DNA of 64,000 nucleotides from Engelhardtia mirabilis (lineage in GTDB: Bacteria > Planctomycetota > UBA1135 > GCA-002686595), in NCBI GenBank assembly GCA_007751255.1, contig CP036296.1:1054001-1118000 (forward strand), written 5' to 3'. Positions 8,193 to 16,224 of this stretch are shown here, one piece after another. Position numbers and translations under genes: made by a program. Position 1 is the first letter of the stretch. Each line of letters opens with the position of its first letter. The notes under the pieces were generated by a model, which was not told the origin of the DNA, ran no database searches, and saw only the letters and a program-made list of their open reading frames with translations.

Positions 8193-11100
8193 TCAGAAGG
8201 GGGTCTCGTCGGCGGCGGGGAGGTCGTCGGGGCCGAGCTGGTCGTAGGTGGAGTCGTCCGGGCCGGGGCCGTCGTGGCCTTCGTAGCGCTCGTAGCCCTG
8301 ACTCGCGTCGTGGCGGGCGGAGCTGCTGGGGTCCGAGCTGCGGTGCGTCGAATCACGGTGCGTCGAATCACGGTGCGTCGAATCACGGTGCGTCGAGTCA
8401 CCGTGCCCCGAGGTGCTCTGCCACCAGGCACCGTGCTCCGAGCTGCCGTGGCCAAGGCCGCCGTCGCCTGGCTCGGCGTCGAACAGGCCCTGCTCGTAGG
8501 GGCCGGGCTCGTAGGAGCTCGGCGTCCCGTCCGGGGCCTCCTCCAAGTCGGTGGGACGCGGCTCTCGAAGCCCGGCGGCTCCCGCCTCGTGAACCTCGCT
8601 GCGCGCGTCGTCGAACGCGTCCACGCGCGTCTCGGCGAACGGCGTGGCCAACCCGGCGGCGCGCAGGTCCGCGGTGAGGCCCACGTGCTCGAAGACCTGC
8701 GTGAAGCAGTGGTCGCTGTCGCCGCGCACCAGGCGCGCGGCACCCTCGGCGCCGGTGGCGTCGACGGGCAGCTCGCGCAGGAACGAGCGGTGCCGTGGCT
8801 CGAGGATGCGGTGGTCGAGCAGGTGCACGCAGCCCTTGTCGCTCGCGCGGCGCATGAGGCGGCCGAAGCCCTGGCGGAAGCGGCCCAGGGCGCGGGGCAT
8901 GTAGATGCGCTTGCGCTGTCCACCTGCTCCGAGCACGGCGCACTGGGCGTGGTGGTAGCGGTCGGGGACGCCGTAGGGGAGCTTGGGGATCACCACGTGC
9001 TCGAGCACGTCGCCGGGGAAGTCGGCGCCGAACCAAAAGGTATCGAGGCCGATCAACACCGCGCGCCCGCCGGCGCGGAAGCGGGCGGCGAGCTGCTCGT
9101 TCGACAGGGCCCGACGGCCCTGCACGAGCACGTCGATGCCGCGTCGGGCCAGGGGCACGCTCAAGCGACCGCCCAGGTCGAGGGCGTCGCTCGCATTGGT
9201 CATCAGGACCAGGGTCCGCCCGCCGGTGCGGATCGCCAGGTGCGCCACGTAGCGCGCGGCGAAGTCCAGCCAGGCCGCCTTGCCCGCGCGGTAGTCCGGC
9301 GCGTCGCGCGGGATTGCCACCAGCACGCGCCCGTAGTCGAAGGCCTCCGGCGCGCGGAAGGTGCGTACTTCACTCGGCTCGCGCTCCTCGCCCTCCGCTG
9401 GCTCGGCGGCGCGGTCCAGGCCCAGGTAGCCCTTGGACGCGTCGAAGCCGCCGCCCAGCCACGTGGTCGCCGACAGGAGCACCGCGCTGTCGAGGTCCGG
9501 CAGAGCCACGCGCCCCAGGTACTCGTTGGGCAGCAGCACGCGCGCCACCAGCGCCAGGCCACCGCCGCGCGCGGCGGGATCCAGGTCGTAGAAGGTCTCT
9601 GGCCGGAAGGCCGGCTCGCCGTCGTGGGTCGGCAGCCAGGCGTCGACGCCGGTGGACAGCTCGAGCAGGTCGATGCGCGCGCGCTCGAGGGCGCCGCGCA
9701 GGCGCCGCCCGCCGCCGCCGGGGACCTCGTCCAGGGTCTCGCCGACCCCGGCCAGGCAGGCGTCCACCCGCGAGAGGCTCGAAACCAGGCGCGCGTGTAG
9801 CGCGGCGAGGGCCGGATCCACTGCGGCCTCCACGTACTCGCGCAACAGCGAGTGGGCGTCCCGCTCGGCGCGGCTGGCGAGTTGCGCCTGGCGCCAGTCG
9901 AGGAAGCGTTGGCCCGCCTTCTCCAGACCGCCGAGCAGGGACAGTGCAGCCTCCTGGGCGTCGATGATCTGCTGGCCCAGCTCCCAGGCCTTCGACCCCG
10001 CGGGCGCCGCCTTGATCAAGCGATCCACCGGCCCGCGCCGGCGCGAGCGCCGCCCGCGCTTGCTCGGGTCGCCGCGCAACTCGCGCAGGCGGTACTCGAG
10101 CTCGGCCAGGGCGATCACGTGGCTGAAGGCGCTCTCGGCCTGGTCGTGCAGGTGCTCGCACTCGTCGAAGACCATGTGCGCGAAGAACTCGCGCCGCGCC
10201 AGGGCGAAGGCCTGGTTGGTGATCACGACGTGGCTGCGTTCGGCGCGCCAGCGGGCGGACTCGGCGCCGCAGCGGCTGCGGTCGGCGGTGCGCGTACAGC
10301 AACCGCTGCGCCCGCGCACCGCGCGCACCAGGCGCGCGCGTTCTTCACTGACGCCGTCGATCCCGCCGAAGGGCGTGCGCTCGATGGGCGGCAGGCGGTC
10401 GAGGTCACCGTCGCCCGCACCGAGGGCGAAGGCGAGGACCTGGGCGTAGGCCACGGCCAGGGACGCCTCGTCGCCCTCGCGCGGCGACTCGAGGGCCAGG
10501 GCCCGGCCGCAGACGTAGTTCTGCCGACCCTTGAGCACGCCGGCGCGCGGCCGCTCCGCGATCCCGGCGCGCTCCAAGAGCTCGAGCGCCAACGGCACGT
10601 CCCGCGCGAAGGCCTGGCGTTGCAGCGCGCGCGTGTAGGTGGCGATGCCCACGCGGATGCCGTTGCGCACGGCGAACAGCATCGCCGGCAGCAGGTAGGC
10701 CAGGGTCTTGCCCGTGCCGGTCGGCGCGTGCAAGAGCAGCAGCTCGCCGCTGCCCAAGCTGTTGGCGACGGCTCGTAGCACCTCCACCTGAGACGGTCGC
10801 GCAACCAGGCCGGCCGCGGCGACCGCGCTGTTCGGGATGGCGCCGTCCGGGATCGCCTCGGGCCGGGCCAGGGCCTGGGCCAACAGCTCCCGGTCCGCCT
10901 CGTCCAGGGGCCGCACGCCCTCACCACCGGGCGGCAGGGACTCGCGCGGCCAGGTGCCGTTGGGGTCCTCGCCGGTGGAGTGTTCGTGCCCGAGCTGGGC
11001 CGAGCCCACGGCGATCTCGAGTTCGGCCGAGCGCAGCCCGCACTCGCGCAGCCGCCCGTCGAGGGAGGTCGGCGCGCCGATCGCCGAGGGCTGGTCCACC

Positions 11101-11648
11101 AAGTGGGCGATGGCTCGCAACCTGCTGGCCGCCGCGGGCTCGACCCCGTCCAGGGCCAGGGCCGCCAGCTCCCAGGCCCGCGCCAGGGCGCCCACCGCCT
11201 GCTCCGGCAGCGCCAGGGTCCGGCCGACCACGTGGGCCAGGGCCAGGCGCAGCTCGGTGGGGGACAGCTCCGCCAAGCGCACCGCGCCCGCCGGACCTGC
11301 GCCCGCCGGGCCCGCGCCAGCCCGGCCCGCGCCCGCCAGGGCCTCGGCGTCCGACCCGAGCCCGCCCGGGTCGATCCAAGCCGCCAGCTCGTCCAGCCCG
11401 AACCAGCGCTCCCCGGCCAGGCCGAGCTCCGCCGCCCAGGCCGCCGCCAGCTCCCGCTCCGGCAGCACGAAGACCGCCTGCGGCCGCTCCCGCGCCAACT
11501 GCTCCAGGGCCCGCCGGGGGGCCGTGAGGGTCCCGTCAGGGGCCAGTTCCCGGTCGCGCACGTCCGCGCCGGCCCCCAGGCGCGCCCTCACCGACAACAG
11601 CCGATCCCGCCCCGGCGCCGGCCCGTCGACGGCCAGGGACAGGAACAC
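8193..11648 (-). CDS. Large DinG/XPD-like superfamily 2 helicase
   Basis: An 1151-residue protein. The helicase core has Walker A PTGTGKT (about 309-315), a DEAH-type box DECEH (495-499) and a motif VI QGFGRLMRR near 925. Cys residues in NYVCGR (about 379) and GCC...RC (about 449-458) lie between Walker A and DECEH, where DinG/XPD helicases hold a [4Fe-4S] cluster. The 300 residues before Walker A contain Ala/Gly/Pro-rich stretches but no exonuclease motif that I can see. The C-terminus after about 1010 is low-complexity and includes four DSTHR pentapeptides. DinG-type enzymes unwind DNA or RNA-DNA hybrids in 5'-3' direction during repair. Family membership is confident; the exact subfamily is not. 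Confidence 0.85.
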   Translation of the reverse strand: MFLSLAVDGPAPGRDRLLSVRARLGAGADVRDRELAPDGTLTAPRRALEQLARERPQAVFVLPERELAAAWAAELGLAGERWFGLDELAAWIDPGGLGSDAEALAGAGRAGAGPAGAGPAGAVRLAELSPTELRLALAHVVGRTLALPEQAVGALARAWELAALALDGVEPAAASRLRAIAHLVDQPSAIGAPTSLDGRLRECGLRSAELEIAVGSAQLGHEHSTGEDPNGTWPRESLPPGGEGVRPLDEADRELLAQALARPEAIPDGAIPNSAVAAAGLVARPSQVEVLRAVANSLGSGELLLLHAPTGTGKTLAYLLPAMLFAVRNGIRVGIATYTRALQRQAFARDVPLALELLERAGIAERPRAGVLKGRQNYVCGRALALESPREGDEASLAVAYAQVLAFALGAGDGDLDRLPPIERTPFGGIDGVSEERARLVRAVRGRSGCCTRTADRSRCGAESARWRAERSHVVITNQAFALARREFFAHMVFDECEHLHDQAESAFSHVIALAELEYRLRELRGDPSKRGRRSRRRGPVDRLIKAAPAGSKAWELGQQIIDAQEAALSLLGGLEKAGQRFLDWRQAQLASRAERDAHSLLREYVEAAVDPALAALHARLVSSLSRVDACLAGVGETLDEVPGGGGRRLRGALERARIDLLELSTGVDAWLPTHDGEPAFRPETFYDLDPAARGGGLALVARVLLPNEYLGRVALPDLDSAVLLSATTWLGGGFDASKGYLGLDRAAEPAEGEEREPSEVRTFRAPEAFDYGRVLVAIPRDAPDYRAGKAAWLDFAARYVAHLAIRTGGRTLVLMTNASDALDLGGRLSVPLARRGIDVLVQGRRALSNEQLAARFRAGGRAVLIGLDTFWFGADFPGDVLEHVVIPKLPYGVPDRYHHAQCAVLGAGGQRKRIYMPRALGRFRQGFGRLMRRASDKGCVHLLDHRILEPRHRSFLRELPVDATGAEGAARLVRGDSDHCFTQVFEHVGLTADLRAAGLATPFAETRVDAFDDARSEVHEAGAAGLREPRPTDLEEAPDGTPSSYEPGPYEQGLFDAEPGDGGLGHGSSEHGAWWQSTSGHGDSTHRDSTHRDSTHRDSTHRSSDPSSSARHDASQGYERYEGHDGPGPDDSTYDQLGPDDLPAADETPF
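8341..8400 (+). repeat. Four tandem 15-bp repeats in the helicase C-terminus
   Basis: Four direct copies of a 15-base unit beginning CGGTGCGTCGAATCA; the last copy has one change (AGTCA). They are in frame with the overlapping helicase gene and encode four DSTHR pentapeptides on the minus strand. The near identity at DNA level suggests recent slippage expansion in a disordered tail. Confidence 0.95.
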
Positions 11649-12055
11649 GGGCTCCCGATCACCCGCCCGCGCGGGGGCGGTGGGCTCGGGCGCGGAGCGG
11701 CTGTCGGTGGGCGGGTTGGGGCGGATCAGGGCACCGTTGCCATAGGGACGGATGGCGGCGTGAGAGGTTACGCATCGAATCGAAGCTCCGCCCCTGCGCC
11801 GACCCCGCCGGGCCCCACCTTCCGTGCCGACTTGCGGCCGTCCCTCTCCCAGATCGCTGCGAGTGGCCGAGGGAGAGGGGTAAGCCGAGCCTCGTCAACG
11901 GCTTAGGTGTCGCATTTCCAGCCCTTCCAGGGGCCGCCCCGGCACTTCGCGGGGTTGACGTGGGGGGAGACTCCTCTATCTAGTGCCGCCCCGGCCTTCG
12001 GGCGGACGGATCCTTCGTCCCCGAGCGGAGGCCGATTCCCGAGGAGCTCCACACC
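11649..12055. other. Intergenic region between helicase and topA
   Basis: A 407-base gap between divergent genes. It carries the likely topA promoter (11955-11982) and a Shine-Dalgarno sequence (GAGGAG, 12041-12046) nine bases before the topA GTG. The helicase promoter must lie in the left part, but I see no convincing hexamers. The short open frames here have no coding character. Confidence 0.6.
11955..11982 (+). promoter_or_regulatory. Sigma-70-like promoter for topA
   Basis: TTGACG (11955-11960) and TATCTA (11977-11982) separated by 16 bases, about 74 bases before the topA start. The -35 matches consensus at five of six positions. It stands out because the flanking DNA is strongly G+C-rich. 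It is a sequence match only. Confidence 0.55.
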
Positions 12056-14752
12056 GTGTCCGCGAAGCAAGGCCCCGCACTCGTGATCGTCGAGTCGCCC
12101 ACCAAGGCGAAGACGATCTCCAAGTTCCTGCCCTCCGGCTATGTGGTCGAGGCCAGCGTGGGGCACATCCGCGACCTGCCCACCTCCGCCAAGGAGATCC
12201 CGGCTGCCTACAAGAAGGAAGCCTGGTCGCGCCTCGGGATCGACATCGACAACGACTTCCAGCCGCTCTACGTCGTTCCGCAGGCCAAGAAGAAGCAGGT
12301 CCAGAAGCTCAAGGCCCTGGTCAAGGACGCCAGCGAGATCTACCTGGCGACGGATGAAGACCGCGAGGGGGAGTCGATCTCCTGGCACCTGGTGCAGGTC
12401 CTGAATCCCAAGGTCCCGATCAAGCGCCTGGTCTTCCACGAGATCACGAAGACGGCGATCGAGAAGGCCCTGGCCGAGCCGCGCGAGTTGGACGAGGGGT
12501 TGGTGCAGGCCCAGGAGACGCGCCGCCTGCTCGACCGCCTCTACGGCTACGAGTTGTCGCCGATCCTGTGGCGCAAGATCGGGCCCGGCCTCTCCGCCGG
12601 TCGCGTGCAGTCGGTGGCGGTCAAGTTGATCGTCGAGCGCGAGCGCGAGCGGCAGCGTTTCGTGCGCGCGACCTACTGGGACCTGTCGGGTGCCTTCGCC
12701 GCCAAGAACGGCAACTTCGAGGCGACCCTCGCGACCCTGGACGGCAAGCGCGTCGCGTCCGGCAAGGACTTCGACCAGCACACCGGCAAGCTCAAGGCCG
12801 GCTCGGACGCCCAGTGGGTCGACGAGGCGCGGGCCCAGAAGCTCGCCAGCGATCTCAAGAGCGCCGACTGGGCCATCTCCAAGGTCGAGCGCAAGCCTTA
12901 CACCGATCGCCCCTCGCCGCCGTTCACCACCAGCACGCTGCAGCAGGAGGCCAACCGCAAGCTGCGCCTCACCGCGCGCGCCGCGATGCAGGCCGCCCAA
13001 CGCCTGTACGAGAACGGCTACATCACCTACATGCGGACGGACTCGACCAGCCTCGCCAAGGAGGCCGTCGAGACCGCGCGCGCGCAGATCGAGAAGCTCT
13101 ACGGCGCCGACTACGTCCCCGACCAGCCGCGCGAGTACCGCACCAAGGTCAAGAACGCCCAGGAGGCCCACGAGGCCATCCGTCCGGCTGGCGAGTTCGT
13201 CACGCCGGACTCGATCAAGGGCAAGGTCGGCGTGGACGAGCTGCGCGTCTACGAGCTGATCTGGAAGCGCACCATGGCCTGTCAGATGGCCGACGCGCGC
13301 GGGCATCGCCTGAGCCTCGAGGTCACCGGCGCCGGCGCCGTATTCCAGGCCAGCGGCAAGACGATCGAGTTCCCCGGCTACATGCGCGCCTACGTCGAGG
13401 GCGCCGACGATCCGGACGCCGAGCTCGCGGACAAGGAGACGGTCCTGCCCAGCGTGACCGAGGGCGAGTCCGTGGAGTGCACCGGCCTGGAGGCCAAGGA
13501 CCACACCACCCAGCCGCCGGCGCGCTTCACCGAGGCGTCGATCGTCAAGGAGCTCGAGTCGAACGGCGTGGGGCGTCCGAGCACCTACGCGATGATCATC
13601 GACACGATCCTGCGCCGCGAGTACGTGGTCAAGCAGCGCAACGCGCTGGTGCCGACCTTCATGGCCTTCGCCGTCGTCGGACTGCTCGAGCGCCACTTCG
13701 GGCACCTGGTCGACGTGACCTTCACGGCGCGCATGGAGGACGACCTCGACATGATCTCCCTGGGCCAGAAGGAGTCGCTGCCGTACCTGCAGCACTTCTA
13801 TTTCGGCGCGGGCGGCGACGTGTCGAAGGCCTCGGACGGCGGCCTCAAGGCCCTGCTCGAGCAGGAGATCGATCCGCGCGAGTCGTGCACCCTGCCCCTG
13901 GGCCTGGACGCCGAGGGACGGGCGATCGCGGTCCGCATCGGGCGCTACGGGCCCTACCTGGAGCGCGGCGACGAGCGCGCCACGATCCCCGAGGGCATCG
14001 CCCCCGACGAGCTGACGATCGAGAAGGCCGTCGAGCTGATCGAGCGCGGCTCCGGCCCCACGGAGCTCGGGGACGACCCCGACACCGGACGCCCGGCGTT
14101 CCTCAAGGCCGGACGCTTCGGCCCCTACGTGCAGCTCGGCGACAACGACGACGAGCCCAAGATGAAGTCGCTCCTGCCGGGCATGGTGCCGGAGGAGGTG
14201 ACCCTCGAGTCGGCCATGCGCCTGTTGCGCCTGCCGCGTGAAGTCGGCGTCGACCCTGCCACCTCCGAGCCGGTGCTGGCGGACTTCGGGCGCTACGGCC
14301 CGTACCTCAAGCGCGGCACCGACACGCGCAGCCTCGAGGCGCCCGAGCAGGTCTTCGAGATCGACCTGGAACAGGCCCTGGTGGTGCTCGCGACCGAGAA
14401 GAAGGGCGGCTTCCGCCGTGGGCCCAAGGCCCTGCGCGACGTGGGCACCGACCCGGCGGGCAATGTGGTCAAGCTGCTCGACGGGCGCTACGGCCCCTAT
14501 GTCACCGACGGCACGACCAACGCCTCGATCCCCAAGGGCACCAACCCCGACGACGTGACCCTGGAGCTGTCGCTCGAGCTGATCGCCGCCCGGGTGGCCG
14601 CCGGACCGAGCAAGAAGAAGAAGGCCAAGAAGAAGGTGGCCAAGAAGAAGGCCGCAACGAAGAAGGCGGCGAAGAAGACGGCGAAGAAGGCCACCAAGAA
14701 GGCCTCCAAGAAGACGGTCAAGAAGGCCGCCGACGACGGGGACGGGGCCTAG
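12056..14752 (+). CDS. topA: DNA topoisomerase I with Lys/Ala-rich tail
   Basis: An 898-residue type IA topoisomerase starting at GTG 12056. The Toprim domain shows VESPTKAKTI (9-18) and TDEDREGE (about 100-107); the catalytic tyrosine is Y325 in TYMRTDST, matching E. coli Tyr319. The enzyme relaxes negative supercoils by passing DNA through a 5'-phosphotyrosine single-strand break. The C-terminus lacks the Cys4 zinc ribbons of E. coli TopA. Instead it has four copies of a GRYGPY/GRFGPY-containing repeat (topoisomerase C-terminal repeat; near 626, 684, 745 and 810), then a tail of about 50 residues made almost only of Lys and Ala, resembling histone-H1-like DNA-binding tails. Confidence 0.96.
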   Translation: MSAKQGPALVIVESPTKAKTISKFLPSGYVVEASVGHIRDLPTSAKEIPAAYKKEAWSRLGIDIDNDFQPLYVVPQAKKKQVQKLKALVKDASEIYLATDEDREGESISWHLVQVLNPKVPIKRLVFHEITKTAIEKALAEPRELDEGLVQAQETRRLLDRLYGYELSPILWRKIGPGLSAGRVQSVAVKLIVERERERQRFVRATYWDLSGAFAAKNGNFEATLATLDGKRVASGKDFDQHTGKLKAGSDAQWVDEARAQKLASDLKSADWAISKVERKPYTDRPSPPFTTSTLQQEANRKLRLTARAAMQAAQRLYENGYITYMRTDSTSLAKEAVETARAQIEKLYGADYVPDQPREYRTKVKNAQEAHEAIRPAGEFVTPDSIKGKVGVDELRVYELIWKRTMACQMADARGHRLSLEVTGAGAVFQASGKTIEFPGYMRAYVEGADDPDAELADKETVLPSVTEGESVECTGLEAKDHTTQPPARFTEASIVKELESNGVGRPSTYAMIIDTILRREYVVKQRNALVPTFMAFAVVGLLERHFGHLVDVTFTARMEDDLDMISLGQKESLPYLQHFYFGAGGDVSKASDGGLKALLEQEIDPRESCTLPLGLDAEGRAIAVRIGRYGPYLERGDERATIPEGIAPDELTIEKAVELIERGSGPTELGDDPDTGRPAFLKAGRFGPYVQLGDNDDEPKMKSLLPGMVPEEVTLESAMRLLRLPREVGVDPATSEPVLADFGRYGPYLKRGTDTRSLEAPEQVFEIDLEQALVVLATEKKGGFRRGPKALRDVGTDPAGNVVKLLDGRYGPYVTDGTTNASIPKGTNPDDVTLELSLELIAARVAAGPSKKKKAKKKVAKKKAATKKAAKKTAKKATKKASKKTVKKAADDGDGA

Positions 14753-15018
14753 TCGAGCGCGGCTCTGGCCGGCGTCGATCCGCGCGCGCCGCGCGCGGAA
14801 GGCCCGTGCCAGGCCGGACTTCGAACAGCACGGCCGGTGGCGCGGAGGCCGCGCGGGGCAGGCGCGCCCTGTGCCCACAGTCCCCCCGCGGCGTTCACGG
14901 CGCCGGGGACGCGCGCTACACTGTCGCGCCGTCCGAGCGACCCGGCGGTCCCCACGAGCCGGGGTCGATCCGGCCGCATTCACACCTCACGAAACTGCTG
15001 CGGACGGCAACGCTGCCC

Positions 15019-16080
15019 ATGGACATCACCGAACTCACCGAGCCCGGCTACGAAAAGGTCGTCCGCTGCGTCGACCGCGCGACTGGCCTGTTGGCCTTCA
15101 TCGCGGTGCACGACACCACGCTCGGCCCGGCCCTGGGTGGCATGCGAATGCTGCCCTACGCCTCCGAGGACGAAGCGATCTTCGACGTCAAGCGCCTCTC
15201 GCGCGGCATGACCTACAAGTCGGCCGTGGCGAACACGGGCCTGGGCGGCGGCAAGTCGGTGATCATGGGCGATCCGGCGGGCAAGACCCCGGAGCTGTTC
15301 CACGCCATGGGTCGCTTCGTCGACTCGCTGGGTGGCAAGTACATCACCGCCGAGGACATGAATATCGGGATCGCCGACCTCCAGCAGGTCAAGAAGACGA
15401 CCCAGTACGTCACCGGGTTGAGCCGCGAGGAAGGCGGCTCCGGCAACCCGAGCCCCTACACCGCGCGGGGTGTCGTGATGGGCATGCGCGCCGTGCTGGA
15501 AGAGGTCTTCGGCAGCGACTCCTTCGAGGGCCGCACGATCCTGATCCAGGGCGTCGGCGCCGTCGGCCAGCCGATGGCCACCGACATGAAGGCGCGCGGG
15601 GCGAAGATCCTGGTTTGCGACATCGACGAGAAGCGCGCGGCGCGCTTCGCCGAGGAGCACGGCTTCCAGCACGTGCCCGACCTGGACCACCACAAGCACG
15701 AGGTCGACGTCTATGCCCCCTGCGCCCGCGGCGCCGGGGTCAACGACCGCACGATCGGCGAGCTGCGTTGCAAGGCGATCGCCGGCTGCGCCAACAACAT
15801 CCTGCTCGAGCCGCGCCACGGGGACGAGCTGAAGGCCAAGGGCATCCTCTACGCCCCCGACTACGTGATCAACGCCGGCGGCATCATCAACGTCGGCATC
15901 GAGGTCAGCCCCGGCGGCTACAACGAGGCCGTGGCGATCGAGCGCATCGACGGGATCTACGACAACCTCAAAGAGGTCTTCCAGATCGCCCGCGAGGAAA
16001 ACATCGGGACCGAGGTCGCGGCTGATCGTCTGGCCGAGCGTCGCCTCGAGGCCGCGCGTCAGGCCAAGCAGGAGGCGTGA
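15019..16080 (+). CDS. ldh: Leucine dehydrogenase-type amino acid dehydrogenase
   Basis: A 353-residue Glu/Leu/Phe/Val dehydrogenase. ATG 15019 is chosen because the family homology begins there (upstream codons look non-coding) and it gives the usual length of about 350-365. Key features are the substrate-site ALGGMRM (39-44) and K67, catalytic K79 in LGGGKS, matching Lys68 and Lys80 of Bacillus leucine dehydrogenase, and an NAD-binding GVGAVG loop (about 179-184). It would interconvert branched-chain amino acids and 2-oxoacids with NAD+, feeding catabolism. Valine or phenylalanine dehydrogenase specificity cannot be excluded. Its stop codon is the left boundary of a 147-bp perfect palindrome. 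Confidence 0.9.
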   Translation: MDITELTEPGYEKVVRCVDRATGLLAFIAVHDTTLGPALGGMRMLPYASEDEAIFDVKRLSRGMTYKSAVANTGLGGGKSVIMGDPAGKTPELFHAMGRFVDSLGGKYITAEDMNIGIADLQQVKKTTQYVTGLSREEGGSGNPSPYTARGVVMGMRAVLEEVFGSDSFEGRTILIQGVGAVGQPMATDMKARGAKILVCDIDEKRAARFAEEHGFQHVPDLDHHKHEVDVYAPCARGAGVNDRTIGELRCKAIAGCANNILLEPRHGDELKAKGILYAPDYVINAGGIINVGIEVSPGGYNEAVAIERIDGIYDNLKEVFQIAREENIGTEVAADRLAERRLEAARQAKQEA

Positions 16081-16224
16081 GGATCGAGTAGGCGTTCGTA
16101 CGGTGCCAGGCACAAAACCGCCGCCTGAACGACCTGGGCCCCCGGCGCCGATAGCGCCGGGGGCCCAGGTCGTTCAGGCGGCGGTTTTGTGCCTGGCACC
16201 GTACGAACGCCTACTCGATCCTCA
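16078..16224. terminator. Perfect 71-bp inverted repeat (giant bidirectional hairpin)
   Basis: Bases 16078-16148 are the exact reverse complement of 16154-16224, with a 5-base loop (CGATA). It lies between two convergent genes. The left arm begins with the TGA stop of the leucine dehydrogenase gene, and the right arm covers the stop and last four codons of the carboxypeptidase gene. Each transcript would end in a 71-bp hairpin, so a bidirectional terminator is the simplest role. Each arm contains the 11-base palindrome GTGCCAGGCAC (16103-16113 and its mirror), a sequence seen in REP-like elements. A family-related element is at 40178. Arms of this length with no mismatch are unusual for a plain terminator. 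Confidence 0.9.

Noticed and set aside
8341-8400. CRISPR-like regular repeats
   Set aside because: The four 15-bp units are directly adjacent without spacers and are in frame in a coding sequence, so they are a tandem protein repeat.
11903-14983. 1026-codon open frame opposite topA
   Set aside because: It is the antisense shadow of topA, with Leu/Gly/Arg/His-rich composition and no domain.
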